A DNA stretch of 64,000 bases from Micromonospora musae (GCF_003626635.1 NZ_RAZT01000001.1:1-64000), one strand, 5' to 3'; shown: positions 22,746-31,513, counted from the stretch's first letter. Translations and numbers: made by a program. The notes: generated by a model from the sequence alone, not told the origin.

Positions 22746-24501
22746 CCGGACCGCCGCCGACCTGGTGGTGGAGCGCCTGCGCGCCTGGCGGGTGCCCCGG
22801 GTCTTCGGTTGTCCCGGCGCGGCCCTCGCCCCGCTCGTCGCGGCGCTGGACCGCGCCGGCGGCGATCCGGCGTTCGTGCCGGCGCGACATGAGGAAGCCG
22901 CCTCCTTCATGGCGACCGGGCACGCGAAGTTCACCGGCGGGATCGGGGTCTGCCTCGCCACCCAGGGGCCGAGCGCGGTGCAGCTGCTCAACGGCCTCTA
23001 CGACGCCAAGCTGGACAGCAAGCCGGTCGTGGCGATCGTCGGCGAGGACGTCTCCGGCCCGCTGGGCGACGCGCACCAGGAGATCGGGTTGACCCGCCTC
23101 TTCGCCGACGTGTGCAACCAGTTCGTCCGCTACGCGCGCGGCCCCGGGCAGGTGCCAGCCCTGCTCGACCAGGCGTTCCGCACCGCCGCCGCGACCCGCA
23201 GCCCGGTCTGCGTCGTGCTGCCGCGACAGGTGCAGGAGGCGGCCGTGCCCGACCTCCGGACGTACGCCGCGGGCGGCGTGATCACCGCGACCCCCGGCGA
23301 GCCGCTGGCCCGGGTGCTTCCGCACGAGCCGGACCTGGCCGCGGCCGCGGAGCTGCTCGGCAGCGGCCGGCGGGTGGCGATCCTGGTCGGGCAGGGCGCC
23401 CGGGGCGCGGTGGACGAGGTCGTGGCGCTCGCCGACCGGCTCGGCGCCGGGGTGGCCTGCTCGCTGCTGGGCAAGCCGGTCGTCGACGAGCGGCTGCCCT
23501 ACCACGCCGGCGTGCTCGGCGAGGCCGGCACCCGGGCCGCCGCCGAGCTGATGGGCGGCTGCGACACGCTGCTGCTGGTGGGCACGAACGATCCGTGGAC
23601 CGGCTACCTGCCGATGCCCGGGCAGGTGCGCACGGTGCAGATCGACATCGACGGCCGGCGCGTCGGCAGTCGCTACCCGGTGGACGTCCCGCTGGTCGGC
23701 GACGCGGCCGAGACGCTGCGGGCGTTGCTGGCGCGGGTGCCGGACCGGCCGAGCCCGCAGTGGCGGGCCACGGTCGAGAACTCCGTGGACCGGTGGCGGC
23801 GTGAGCTGGTCGACCGGGCCGCCGCACCGGCCGAGCCGGTGAACCCGCAGCTGGTGCTCCAGGAGCTCTCGCCCCGGCTGCCCCGGACCACGGCGGTGGC
23901 GGTGGACGTCGGCTCGGTCGTCTACTGGTACGCGCGCCATCTGGAGCTGCCGCCGGGGATGAACGCGCAGCTCTGTGGCACGCTCGGCGCGATGGGCTGC
24001 GCGCTGCCGTACGCGGTGGCCGCCAAGCTCGCCGCACCGGACCAGCCGGTGGTCGCGCTGCTGGGCGACGGCGCCATGCAGCTCAACGGGCTGGCCGAGC
24101 TGATCACCGTGGCGCACCACTGGACCCGCTGGCAGGATCCGCGCCTGGTGGTGCTGGTGCTCAACAACCGCGACCAGTCCGGGCTCGCCGCCGGCCGGGA
24201 ATCGGCGGGTGACCCTGCCCAGCGCCGCCCCGACGTGCCGTACGCCGGCTGGGCGCGGCTGCTCGGGCTGCACGGCGTACGGGTGGACCGGCCCGAGCTG
24301 GTCGGTGCCGCCTGGGACGAGGCGCTCGCCGCCGACCGCCCCTGCGTCGTGGAGGCGGTCGTCGACGCCGCCGTGCCGCTCGCGCCTCCCGAACCGGCGC
24401 TGGCCGACCTGCGGGGCCTCTTCGCCGACGGAGACGCCGCCCGCCGGCTCCGGGAGCAGGTCGACCGCCAACTCTCGGTCGCCGCGGACGACATCGTCTA
24501 G
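22738..24501 (+). CDS. Thiamine diphosphate-dependent enzyme, pyruvate oxidase/dehydrogenase type
   Basis: A 587-residue ThDP enzyme, expected to decarboxylate pyruvate or a related 2-oxoacid. The N-terminal pyrimidine-binding domain has VFGCPGAALAPLV and catalytic Glu52 in RHEEAASF. The central domain (about 190-330) has GRRVAILVGQGARG. The C-terminal pyrophosphate domain has GDGAMQLNG (about 443-451) and the paired Asn of LVLNNRDQSG, which bind Mg-ThDP. It overlaps the Rv2629-like gene by 8 nt, so the two are translated together. Acetolactate synthase is less likely by context, since no small subunit is present. The exact substrate is not shown. Confidence 0.88.
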   Translation: MADRTAADLVVERLRAWRVPRVFGCPGAALAPLVAALDRAGGDPAFVPARHEEAASFMATGHAKFTGGIGVCLATQGPSAVQLLNGLYDAKLDSKPVVAIVGEDVSGPLGDAHQEIGLTRLFADVCNQFVRYARGPGQVPALLDQAFRTAAATRSPVCVVLPRQVQEAAVPDLRTYAAGGVITATPGEPLARVLPHEPDLAAAAELLGSGRRVAILVGQGARGAVDEVVALADRLGAGVACSLLGKPVVDERLPYHAGVLGEAGTRAAAELMGGCDTLLLVGTNDPWTGYLPMPGQVRTVQIDIDGRRVGSRYPVDVPLVGDAAETLRALLARVPDRPSPQWRATVENSVDRWRRELVDRAAAPAEPVNPQLVLQELSPRLPRTTAVAVDVGSVVYWYARHLELPPGMNAQLCGTLGAMGCALPYAVAAKLAAPDQPVVALLGDGAMQLNGLAELITVAHHWTRWQDPRLVVLVLNNRDQSGLAAGRESAGDPAQRRPDVPYAGWARLLGLHGVRVDRPELVGAAWDEALAADRPCVVEAVVDAAVPLAPPEPALADLRGLFADGDAARRLREQVDRQLSVAADDIV

Positions 24502-24961
24502 CCCCCCGCCCCACCCGCCCCCCATCCGCCCTCCACCCGGCGTGCGCCGTGGAGCGGCGTGCGGCGGCGTGTCTCCGGGGTCTCGGTACCGCTGCGCGGT
24601 CCCTTTGGAGCTGAGTCGCTTACGACATCGAAGTCGATGCGTTCACGACATCAGCTCTAAAGGCTGCCGACCCCGAACTCCGAACCCGGCGGATTCGCCG
24701 GCCCCAGGAAATCCGGCGCCGCGCCCGAGGTCCGGCCGGAGCCACCCTGCACCGCGCCCCTCCCAACGCCGTCCGGCAGCCGGTGGGAACGGGCGGGTAC
24801 GGCGGTCGCCGGTCGATCGCGTACGGCCCGGACAGCCCTCCCGAGACGGACGGGAGACCGCCAACTGGCCGGTATCGGCGAAGTGCCCCCGATCAGCGGA
24901 TTGGACCCGGCAGGTGGAGGAGGGCCCGTTTGAACCGCATCGGGACGGGAAGCCGGGCCGC
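24502..24961. other. 460-nt intergenic region with a large palindrome
   Basis: The region downstream of the ThDP enzyme holds the 62-nt hairpin described separately. A GTTT (24928-24931), 15 nt, GGGAAG (24947-24952) pattern resembles the SigF-type promoters elsewhere in the window, with one change in the -10. Otherwise the sequence is low-complexity GC-rich, and no frame has convincing coding character. Confidence 0.4.
24602..24663. repeat. 62-nt near-perfect palindrome (REP-like or RNA hairpin)
   Basis: CCTTTGGAGCTGA (24602-24614) pairs with TCAGCTCTAAAGG (24651-24663) over 13 bp with one G-U. After a bulge, GTCG (24615-24618) pairs with CGAC (24646-24649), ACG with CGT, and CATCGA (24626-24631) with TCGATG (24634-24639) at the tip. 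The element is less GC-rich than its surroundings. It could terminate the upstream gene, act as a processed RNA, or be a dispersed palindromic repeat. Only one copy is seen here. Confidence 0.7.
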
Positions 24962-26404
24962 GTGGTGAGCGAACGAGGCAAGGTGGGGCCGGTGCACAAG
25001 GTGCACGAGGGGCTCGTGGCGGCGGACGCCGGTCTGGCCGGCGACCGGGTCGTCACGGCCGGCAGCGCGGCCCGCGTCCTGGTCGCCGCCACGGCCCGCG
25101 CCCTACGTGGCACCGACTGTGCCGACCTGGGACATCAGGGCCCGGTGTCCCGCTTCCCGGGCGCCCCCGATCCCGTCCGTCGAGCCGCGATCACCCGGGC
25201 CGCCGGCCGGGTCGCCCTCACCCCCGCGCAGCTCGCCGACGTCGACGCGGAGCGGGTCGCGCGCTGGTTCGTCGACCAGTACCCCCGCCGCGAGTACCCG
25301 GGGGTCGTGCTCGGCTCGCCGCACGGCGCGGCGGCGCACCTGGCGGTCGCCCTCGGTGTGCCCTGGCTGCCCGCCGGCTTCGAGATGACCGTGCACTGGG
25401 CGCAGGGTGCGGTGGACCGCCCCGCCACCGCGCTGGAGCACGGCGCGACGCTCACCGCGCGGCTGCTCGACGGCAACGACGATCTGCACGTACGCCAGGT
25501 GCACTGCCCGGCGAGCCGCGGCGTGTTGGCGGGGGCGACGATCCTGCTCGCGGCCCGCTGGCGGACGCTTCCGGCCGCGTACCGGCGGTTCCTGGCCGAC
25601 CGGCTGGCCCCGGGAGCGCCGGTGCTCCTGCTGCGAGACGCGCGGACGTGGCCGGTGGTGGAGGCGGGGCAGCGGCACAGCTTCCAGGTCGGCTGTCCCG
25701 GCAGCGGGCTCGACCCCGTCGACTTCCACCCGGACAGCCACGCCCTGCGGCAGGTGCTCCGCTCCGCGGGCGGGGACGCCGCCCGCTGGGAGCCGCCGGA
25801 GGTCTCCTCCCCGTCCGGGTACGCCGAGCACGGCGTGGAGTCCGGTTTCGAACTGAGCGCCCGGGACTGGGCCGGGCGTTCCGAACGAACCCTGCACCGG
25901 GTGCTCTTCCCTCGCCCGGAGGGGCTCAGCGCCGTGGTGGCGGACCTCTACCGCCGGTGGCTGCGCGCGGCGGGCAAGACCGGCGACCGGCTGGTGGTGG
26001 AGTGCGGACGGCTGCTCGACCCGTGGCAGGTGGTGCGGGCGGGGCTGGTGCCGTACTGGTGCGAGAACGCGACGAGGCGCAGCGTGGAGGAGGCCGAGTG
26101 GTGGCTCGCCGGCAGCGAGCCGTACAACTCCGTGGACGTGCTGCCCGAGCCGCCCGGCGTCCGCTCGCCCGCCCTGGCGGGGCTGCCGCAGTGGCTCGCG
26201 GTGGCCGGTTTCGGGCGGCGACGCCGGGCCCTGGACCGCGCCTCCGCGCGGGGCTACCCGGTCACCTCCGTACCCACCCGCCGGGCCACCGAGGTGCTAC
26301 GGGCGCAGCCGTACGACCTGCCCGTGCCGCCCCCGTTGACCGTGGCGGAGACGTTGGCGGTCTTCCGCGACAGCGGCACCCACCAGGGGTTGCTCGTCTC
26401 TTGA
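24962..26404 (+). CDS. Unrecognised 480-residue protein
   Basis: A long plus-strand gene with clear coding character. I find no family I can name. It is mostly alpha/beta. Recognisable stretches are GPVHKVHEGLVAADAGLAGD, YPGVVLGSPHGAAAHLAVALGV, FEMTVHWAQGAVDRP, a PVLLLRDARTWPVVE strand, and an aromatic-rich region (LVPYWCENATRRSVEEAEWW). SPHGAAAHLA sits after a hydrophobic strand, like a nucleophile elbow or a nucleotide loop, but this is speculative. The start is uncertain: GTG at 24962 or 24965, or GTG at 24983. No partner gene is adjacent. Confidence 0.65.
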   Translation: MVSERGKVGPVHKVHEGLVAADAGLAGDRVVTAGSAARVLVAATARALRGTDCADLGHQGPVSRFPGAPDPVRRAAITRAAGRVALTPAQLADVDAERVARWFVDQYPRREYPGVVLGSPHGAAAHLAVALGVPWLPAGFEMTVHWAQGAVDRPATALEHGATLTARLLDGNDDLHVRQVHCPASRGVLAGATILLAARWRTLPAAYRRFLADRLAPGAPVLLLRDARTWPVVEAGQRHSFQVGCPGSGLDPVDFHPDSHALRQVLRSAGGDAARWEPPEVSSPSGYAEHGVESGFELSARDWAGRSERTLHRVLFPRPEGLSAVVADLYRRWLRAAGKTGDRLVVECGRLLDPWQVVRAGLVPYWCENATRRSVEEAEWWLAGSEPYNSVDVLPEPPGVRSPALAGLPQWLAVAGFGRRRRALDRASARGYPVTSVPTRRATEVLRAQPYDLPVPPPLTVAETLAVFRDSGTHQGLLVS

Positions 26405-26628
26405 GGCAAGCCCAGCGAAACATCCTCGCGAACCCGGGATCCCGTGATTGAGTACCTACGGAGCGGGAACATCGCTGGCTGCGACGGACTGATCACCTTG
26501 CGCAGTGTGATGTCGTCGCCCGCTGGCGTCCCAGTCACGTAACCCAACTCCGGCCCGGTGCGTGGTCCGACCACGCGCACGACCGGCTTTCCCGATCCGG
26601 GCGAGGGACCTTCCTGAGGGAGGCGCGG

Positions 26629-27765
26629 ATGTTCGGACAGACCACCACAAGCACGCCACCACCGACCGAGCGGGGTCTGGAAGACCTCGACGCGGCCGCA
26701 CTGGCCTATGCGGCGCGGATCGAGGGAGTGCCACCCGAACGGCGGCAGGAGGCTCGCGACGACCTCGTGCGGTTCGCCCTGCCGTTCGCTGGCCGGCTCG
26801 CGCGCCGTTACCGGGGCCGGGGGGAACCGCTGGAGGATCTGGAGCAGGTGGCCCGGCTGGGGCTGGTGAACGCCGTCGACCGGTACGACCCGGAACGGGG
26901 CTCCTTCACCGCGTACGCGGCTATCACCATCGTCGGTGAGATCAAGCGGCACTTCCGGGACCGGACCTGGGGCGTACACGTACCCCGCCGGCTACGCGAC
27001 CTGATCCTCGAGGTCGGGCAGGCCACCGCGTCCCTGACCAGCGAGCTGTCCCGGGCCCCGACCGTCGCCGAGCTGGCCGCACGACTGGAGACGCCGGAGG
27101 AGGAGATCCTCGCCGCGTTGGAGTCGGCGGCCGGTTACAGCCCCGCCTCGCTCAACGCGCCCGTCGGTGGGGAGAGCTCGGCCGAGTTCGGTGACCTGGT
27201 CGGCGAGTCCGACAATGCGCTGGAATCCGTCGACGACCGGGTCACGGTCAGCGGGCTGCTGCACCGCCTGCCCTGGCGCGAGCGGCGGATCCTGGCGATG
27301 CGCTTCTACGGCAACCAGACCCAGGCGGAGATCGCCGCCCGGTTCGGCATCTCCCAGATGCACGTCTCCCGGCTGCTGTCCCGGGCGCTGACCTGGCTGC
27401 GTCAGGCGATGCTCGCCGACACTCCGCCGCCGTGGCAGAACGGCGCGGCCGAGACCGAGGCGAGCAAGCCGCGCATCTCGGTGTGGCAGAACGGCGACCG
27501 GGTGGTGGTCGAGGTCGGCGGCGACGTCGACCGGGACGGCGCCGACCAGCTGCGCCGGGCGATGCTGGAGGCGGTCACCGGCCAGCCGAGCGAGGTCGTC
27601 GTCGACCTGGTCGGCGCGGGCGGGGTGGACGCCGGTGGGATCGCCGCGCTGGTGGCCGGCCGGGAGGCGGCCGCCCGCACCGGTGTCCCGCTCCGGCTCA
27701 CCCGGGTGCAGCCCGCGGTGCGCCGCTCGCTCACCGCCGCCGGCCTGCCACCGGCCCGCGACTGA
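26629..27765 (+). CDS. SigF/SigB-type sigma factor fused to a C-terminal STAS domain
   Basis: A 378-residue alternative sigma factor. Region 2 (about 45-115) includes EDLEQVARLGLVNAVDRYDPERG, region 3 spans about 120-180, and region 4 (about 207-262) has helix-turn-helix QAEIAARFGISQMHVSRLL. Ordinary SigF/SigB proteins end near here, at about 260-280 residues. This one continues with an Anti-sigma-antagonist STAS domain (about 283-376), with strand EVVVDLVGAGG. The usual DSSG loop, whose serine is phosphorylated, reads DAGG (334-337). GAGGGAGG precedes the ATG. No SigF-type promoter is seen upstream, so it does not look self-activated. A matching STAS-HATPase gene lies 2.4 kb away. Confidence 0.9.
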   Translation: MFGQTTTSTPPPTERGLEDLDAAALAYAARIEGVPPERRQEARDDLVRFALPFAGRLARRYRGRGEPLEDLEQVARLGLVNAVDRYDPERGSFTAYAAITIVGEIKRHFRDRTWGVHVPRRLRDLILEVGQATASLTSELSRAPTVAELAARLETPEEEILAALESAAGYSPASLNAPVGGESSAEFGDLVGESDNALESVDDRVTVSGLLHRLPWRERRILAMRFYGNQTQAEIAARFGISQMHVSRLLSRALTWLRQAMLADTPPPWQNGAAETEASKPRISVWQNGDRVVVEVGGDVDRDGADQLRRAMLEAVTGQPSEVVVDLVGAGGVDAGGIAALVAGREAAARTGVPLRLTRVQPAVRRSLTAAGLPPARD

Positions 27766-27805
27766 GCGGCCCGTCCGGCCTCCACCGACCCGGTGCTGCG
27801 CGGTC

Positions 27806-27947
27806 TATCCGACTCGCGACCGCGCAGCCTGTCCTACTCGCGACCGCGCCGCCCGTCCGACTCGCGACCGTGCGGTCCGTCCGACCCGTGACCGCGCGGC
27901 CCGTCCGACCCGTGACCGCGAAGCCCGTCCGACCCGACCGCGAAGCC
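27806..27947. repeat. 24-bp tandem repeat, six units
   Basis: Six head-to-tail copies of a unit like CGTCCGACCCGTGACCGCG plus five more bases; five copies are 24 nt and the last is 22. They lie between the sigma factor stop and the terminator. A 24-nt period equals eight codons, but no frame has a start, ribosome site or gene-like context, so I treat it as a non-coding minisatellite. Confidence 0.85.
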
Positions 27948-27970
27948 CGTCCGGACGTGTCGGGCAGCCG

Positions 27971-28013
27971 CAAGGGGCTCTCCTCGACGTCCGGCGTCGC
28001 GGAGAGCCCCTTG
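27971..28013. terminator. Bidirectional terminator between sigma factor gene and ctaD
   Basis: CAAGGGGCTCTCC (27971-27983) and GGAGAGCCCCTTG (28001-28013) are a perfect 13-bp inverted repeat. The loop holds a second stem, CGACG with CGTCG. It lies between two convergent genes and would serve both. No T run is needed for many actinobacterial hairpins. Confidence 0.85.
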
Positions 28014-28034
28014 GTGTCGGCGCGGGCGCGCCCG

Positions 28035-30038
28035 TCACCGATCCGGCTGGTCGCCGTGGCTGCGCGGGTGGCGCCACTCGTCGTTCTCCTGCGGCGCCCG
28101 CTGCGCGCCCAGCGGATTGTCGTCCGGCTCGTCGGTCTCCTCGAAGCTCGGCCGGCGAACCTGCTCCGGATCCGGTACCTCCACCGGGCGGGCGCCGGAC
28201 TGCGGCGCCGGCATGTACTCGTTGACCTCGTGCGTGCCGTGCGCGCCCTCGGCGGCGGGCGACTCGGGTACCTGCGTGACGTGCCGGAACTCTTCACGGA
28301 ACTCCTGCGGCGGCCGGGTGGTGCGCTGCGGCAGGTCCCGGCCGAGGTCGGAGACGAGCGGGCCGTACTTGGCGTCGAACGCGGGTCGCTCGGAGCGGAT
28401 CCGGGGCATCCGGTCGAAGTTGCGCAGCGGCGGGGGGCAGGTCGTGGCCCACTCCAGCGAGTTGCCGAACCCCCAGGGATCGTCCACCGTCACCTGCGAC
28501 CCGTACCGCCAGGTCTTCCAGATGTTGTAGATGAAGAACAGGGTGGAGACGCCGAGCACGAACGACCCGAGGGTGGAGATCGTGTTCAGGACGGTGAATC
28601 CGTCCTCGGCCCGGTAGTCCGAGTAGCGCCGCGGCATGCCCTCGCTGCCCAGCCAGTGCTGGACGAGGAACGTGACGTGGAAGCCGACGAACATCGTCCA
28701 GAAGTGGACCTTGCCCAGCCGCTCGTCGAGCAGCCGCCCGGTCATCTTCGGGAACCAGAAGTACACGCCACCGAACGCGGCGAAGACGATGGTGCCGAAG
28801 AGGACGTAGTGGAAGTGGGCGACGACGAAGTAGGAGTCGGAGACGTGGAAGTCCACCGGCGGGCTGGCCAGCAGCACCCCGGTGAGCCCGCCCAGCAGGA
28901 AGGTCACCAGGAAGCCGACCGCGAAGAGCATCGGCGTCTCGAAGGTGAGCTGCCCCTTCCACATGGTGCCGATCCAGTTGAAGAACTTCACGCCGGTCGG
29001 CACGGCGATCAGATAGCTCAGGATGCTGAAGAAGGGCAGCAGCACCTGCCCGGTGGCGAACATGTGGTGCGCCCAGACGGTCATCGACAGCACGGTGATC
29101 GCGACGGTGGCGAGCACCAGACCCAGGTACCCGAAGATCGGTTTGCGGGAGAAGACGGGAATGATCTCGGTGATGATGCCGAAGAACGGCAGCGCCACGA
29201 TGTAGACCTCGGGATGGCCGAAGAACCAGAACAGGTGCTGCCAGAGCATCGGACCGCCGGTCGCCGCGTCGAAGACGTGCGCGTTGAGCAGCCGGTCCGC
29301 GCCGAGCGCGAGCAGCGCCGCGGCGAGCAGCGGGAAGACCAGGATCACCAGCACACTGGTGAGCAGGATGTTCCAGGTGAAGATCGGCATCCGGAACATC
29401 GTCATCCCGGGTGCGCGCAGGGTCAGGATCGTGGTGATCATGTTGACCGCGCCGAGGATGGTGCCCAGCCCGGAGACGACCAGGCCGATGAGCCACATGT
29501 TCCCGCCGATGCCGGGGGAGTGCTCGATGTCGGAGAGGGGCGCGTAGGCGAACCAGCCGAAGTCGGCCGCGCCGCCCGGGACGAGGAAGCCCCCGACCAC
29601 GATCGACCCGCCGAACAGGTAGAGCCAGTACGCGAGCGCGTTGAGCCGGGGGAACGAGACGTCGGGGGCGCCGATCTGGAGGGGTACGACGTAGTTGCCG
29701 AACGCGAAGACCAACGGGGTGGCGAAGAGCAGCAGCATGATCGTGCCGTGCATGGTGAAGAGCTGGTTGTACTGCTCGGGGGAGAGGAACTGCAGCCCGG
29801 GCCGGGCCAGCTCCCCTCGCATGAGCATCGCCATCACGCCGCCGATCACGTAGAAGGCGAACGACGTCGTGAGGTACATCAGGCCGATGAGCTTGGCGTC
29901 GGTGGTGCCGAGAAGTTTGATGATGGTGCTACCGCGGACCACTTCGCGGAACGAGCCGGGATAGCCGCCGAACTGTGCCGGCGCGAGGATCGCCGGTCCT
30001 CTGTCTCGGCCTGGCTCCGTCGTGACCCGCTTGGGCAT
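28035..30038 (-). CDS. ctaD: Cytochrome c oxidase subunit I
   Basis: The haem-copper subunit of the aa3 oxidase, reducing O2 to water and pumping protons. The 667-residue product has about 12 membrane helices. Ligands are visible: His97 in FTMHGT for haem a, His275 of GHPEVY with the Cu-linked Tyr279, His324-His325 for CuB, and His408 and His410 of AHFHYV for haem a3 and haem a. A long charged C-terminal tail (about 100 residues) is extra. No ctaC, ctaE or qcr genes are adjacent, so it is a solitary copy, possibly a second isoform. A SigF-type promoter precedes it, suggesting use under stress or in stationary phase. Confidence 0.96.
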   Translation of the reverse strand: MPKRVTTEPGRDRGPAILAPAQFGGYPGSFREVVRGSTIIKLLGTTDAKLIGLMYLTTSFAFYVIGGVMAMLMRGELARPGLQFLSPEQYNQLFTMHGTIMLLLFATPLVFAFGNYVVPLQIGAPDVSFPRLNALAYWLYLFGGSIVVGGFLVPGGAADFGWFAYAPLSDIEHSPGIGGNMWLIGLVVSGLGTILGAVNMITTILTLRAPGMTMFRMPIFTWNILLTSVLVILVFPLLAAALLALGADRLLNAHVFDAATGGPMLWQHLFWFFGHPEVYIVALPFFGIITEIIPVFSRKPIFGYLGLVLATVAITVLSMTVWAHHMFATGQVLLPFFSILSYLIAVPTGVKFFNWIGTMWKGQLTFETPMLFAVGFLVTFLLGGLTGVLLASPPVDFHVSDSYFVVAHFHYVLFGTIVFAAFGGVYFWFPKMTGRLLDERLGKVHFWTMFVGFHVTFLVQHWLGSEGMPRRYSDYRAEDGFTVLNTISTLGSFVLGVSTLFFIYNIWKTWRYGSQVTVDDPWGFGNSLEWATTCPPPLRNFDRMPRIRSERPAFDAKYGPLVSDLGRDLPQRTTRPPQEFREEFRHVTQVPESPAAEGAHGTHEVNEYMPAPQSGARPVEVPDPEQVRRPSFEETDEPDDNPLGAQRAPQENDEWRHPRSHGDQPDR

Positions 30039-30075
30039 GGCTTCACCCCGTCGTCGCGTAAGGGGACGGGCGTGC

Positions 30076-30102
30076 CTACCCCACCCCCTGCCCTATGAAA
30101 CC
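30076..30102 (-). promoter_or_regulatory. SigF/SigB-type promoter of ctaD
   Basis: On the minus strand GGTTT (30102-30098), 16 nt, GGGTAG (30081-30076), ending 37 nt before the ctaD ATG. This matches the known SigF-class consensus. Confidence 0.75.
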
Positions 30103-30153
30103 AGGCTGAAGGGGCGTATCGGGTCAATTCGCGACGTCGGGTCCGAGGTTGCG

Positions 30154-30882
30154 TCAGGTCGCCGGCACCATCGCCCAGACGGCCTTGCCGTCCCCGGCCG
30201 GGACGCAGCCCCACCGCTTCGCCAGCTCACGCACGAGCAGCAGGCCCCGGCCACCCTCCGACCGCGCGTCCGGGACGCGCGTACGCACGGCCCGCCGGCT
30301 GCCGTCGACGACCGCGATGTGCAGATACGGCCGGCGTAGCGTCAGCGTGACCTGCATCGGGGTGCCGGCGTGCCGGACCACGTTGCCGACCAGCTCGCTG
30401 AGCACCACCGAGGCGGGCCCGGCGACCTCCGGCAGCTGCCACCGGGCGCAGGCGTCGACCACCAACTCGCGGGCCCGCCGGCACGCCTCGGCGACCGGTT
30501 CGAGCCGGGCCCGCAGCCGGGGTGCGGCGGCTTCCCCGGCCGCCCGGGTCGCCTCGGCGCAGTCCCGCCGCACCGGCAACACCCGGCACGCGGTCGTCTC
30601 GGCCAGCCAGCGCGTGGTGTTCGGGGGCGGGGCGCAGAGCACCACGGGTACGGCCGGCCACTCCTCGGCCCGGCGGAACGTCGCGGCGAAGACGGCGAGC
30701 GCCAACCGGTCCCGTACGGCCACCGCGCCCAGGTCGACCACGAGCGCGTCGGGCTGGGCGGCCAGGCAGGCGTCCAGCCGGCGGTACACCGACCGCATCG
30801 TCGCCAGGTCGAGAGTCCCGGCGAGCCGGACGACGGTGACCGGCGATTCGTCGTGCACCTCGCAGGTGATCCGGCTCGACAT
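30154..30882 (-). CDS. STAS domain fused to an RsbW/SpoIIAB-type HATPase anti-sigma kinase
   Basis: A 242-residue regulator with an N-terminal STAS domain (about 7-100) and a C-terminal histidine-kinase-like ATPase (about 125-240), the kind that binds SigF/SigB factors and phosphorylates antagonists on serine. The ATPase has N-box LSELVGNVVRHAG with Asn167, the Asp of VVDGS, and glycine lid GGRGLLLV. In the STAS half the loop that normally reads DSSG is DRLA (58-61), so the acceptor serine is absent. STAS and kinase are normally separate proteins. A near-consensus SigF-type promoter precedes it, so it is probably feedback-controlled by the sigma factor it would bind. Confidence 0.88.
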   Translation of the reverse strand: MSSRITCEVHDESPVTVVRLAGTLDLATMRSVYRRLDACLAAQPDALVVDLGAVAVRDRLALAVFAATFRRAEEWPAVPVVLCAPPPNTTRWLAETTACRVLPVRRDCAEATRAAGEAAAPRLRARLEPVAEACRRARELVVDACARWQLPEVAGPASVVLSELVGNVVRHAGTPMQVTLTLRRPYLHIAVVDGSRRAVRTRVPDARSEGGRGLLLVRELAKRWGCVPAGDGKAVWAMVPAT

Positions 30883-30924
30883 CTGGCCCCAAGCCTTTCG
30901 CGTCTCATCGGTGGGACTCAGGAA

Positions 30925-30951
30925 ATACCCTCGGCCCGAATCGACGAAACC
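30925..30951 (-). promoter_or_regulatory. SigF/SigB-type promoter of the STAS-HATPase gene
   Basis: On the minus strand GGTTT (30951-30947), 16 nt, GGGTAT (30930-30925), 42 nt before the ATG. It is among the best matches in the window. Confidence 0.78.
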
Positions 30952-30957
30952 GTCGAC

Positions 30958-31005
30958 GCCGTCACCCCGGCGCTCGCCGGGCCGCCGTCACCCCGGCGCT
31001 CGCCG
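30958..31005. repeat. Two direct 22-nt copies overlapping the DUF4383 gene end
   Basis: The 22-nt sequence starting GCCGTCACCCCGGCGCTCGC occurs at 30958-30979 and again at 30984-31005. The second copy contains the DUF4383 stop codon and the first lies just beyond it. This looks like a recent local duplication. Confidence 0.75.
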
Positions 31006-31449
31006 TGCCGTCGACAGGCCGAGCGCGACCATGCCGAGGCCGAGACCCAGATGCAGCCAGTTGTCGGCGTCGTTGAGCGGGAGGAAGTTCGCCCCACTGC
31101 CGGCGTCCATCACCACGCCGTAGAGCCACAGCACGAGGTAGACGGCCCCGCCGCCGACGAGGTAGGCCCGGGCCCGGGTGACCGTCCGCGAGAGCACCAG
31201 CCCGGCCACCCCGAACGCGAGGTGGACGAGGTTGTGCAGCACCGACACCTGGAACGTGTCGAAGAGCGCGGCCCCCGAGTGGTGCCCGGCGAAGCGCAGC
31301 TCGTCGTAGGGGTTGGTGACACCCGGTATGAAGCCGAGCACCCCGATGACGACGAAGACGACAGCCACCACGCCGGCGGCCCGGCGTACCGGCGCCTTGC
31401 CGTCGGCCGGATTGGGTCGGGCTCGGGAGTGCGCCAGCGGTCCGATCAC
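30988..31449 (-). CDS. DUF4383 membrane protein
   Basis: A 153-residue integral membrane protein of the DUF4383 family. Helices lie at about 23-43 (GVVAVVFVVIGVLGFIPG), 68-88 (VLHNLVHLAFGVAGLVLS), 95-115 (AYLVGGGAVYLVLWLYG) and 128-145. The conserved HNLVHLAFG and NWLHLGLGLGM motifs are present. The GTG start has AGGAGG 5 nt upstream. Longer in-frame starts add low-complexity sequence and lack a ribosome site. Function unknown. A SigF-type promoter 39 nt upstream places it in the local stress regulon. Confidence 0.85.
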   Translation of the reverse strand: MIGPLAHSRARPNPADGKAPVRRAAGVVAVVFVVIGVLGFIPGVTNPYDELRFAGHHSGAALFDTFQVSVLHNLVHLAFGVAGLVLSRTVTRARAYLVGGGAVYLVLWLYGVVMDAGSGANFLPLNDADNWLHLGLGLGMVALGLSTARRAPG

Positions 31450-31487
31450 CGACGCCTCCTCCCGCCACCGCCCTCGGCCAGCCGCGG

Positions 31488-31513
31488 CTACCCGCGAACC
31501 GGCCGCCCAAACC
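31488..31513 (-). promoter_or_regulatory. SigF/SigB-type promoter of the DUF4383 gene
   Basis: On the minus strand GGTTT (31513-31509), 15 nt, GGGTAG (31493-31488), 38 nt before the GTG start. Confidence 0.72.

Noticed and set aside
24502..24961. tRNA or riboswitch in the gap
   Set aside because: No cloverleaf or known aptamer core was visible; the only structure is the long hairpin.
27806..27947. CRISPR array
   Set aside because: The 24-bp units are head to tail with no spacers, and no cas genes are present.
27432..30098. An 888-codon plus-strand frame antisense to ctaD
   Set aside because: It is the mirror of a real gene in GC-rich DNA; ctaD has all its haem ligands on the other strand.
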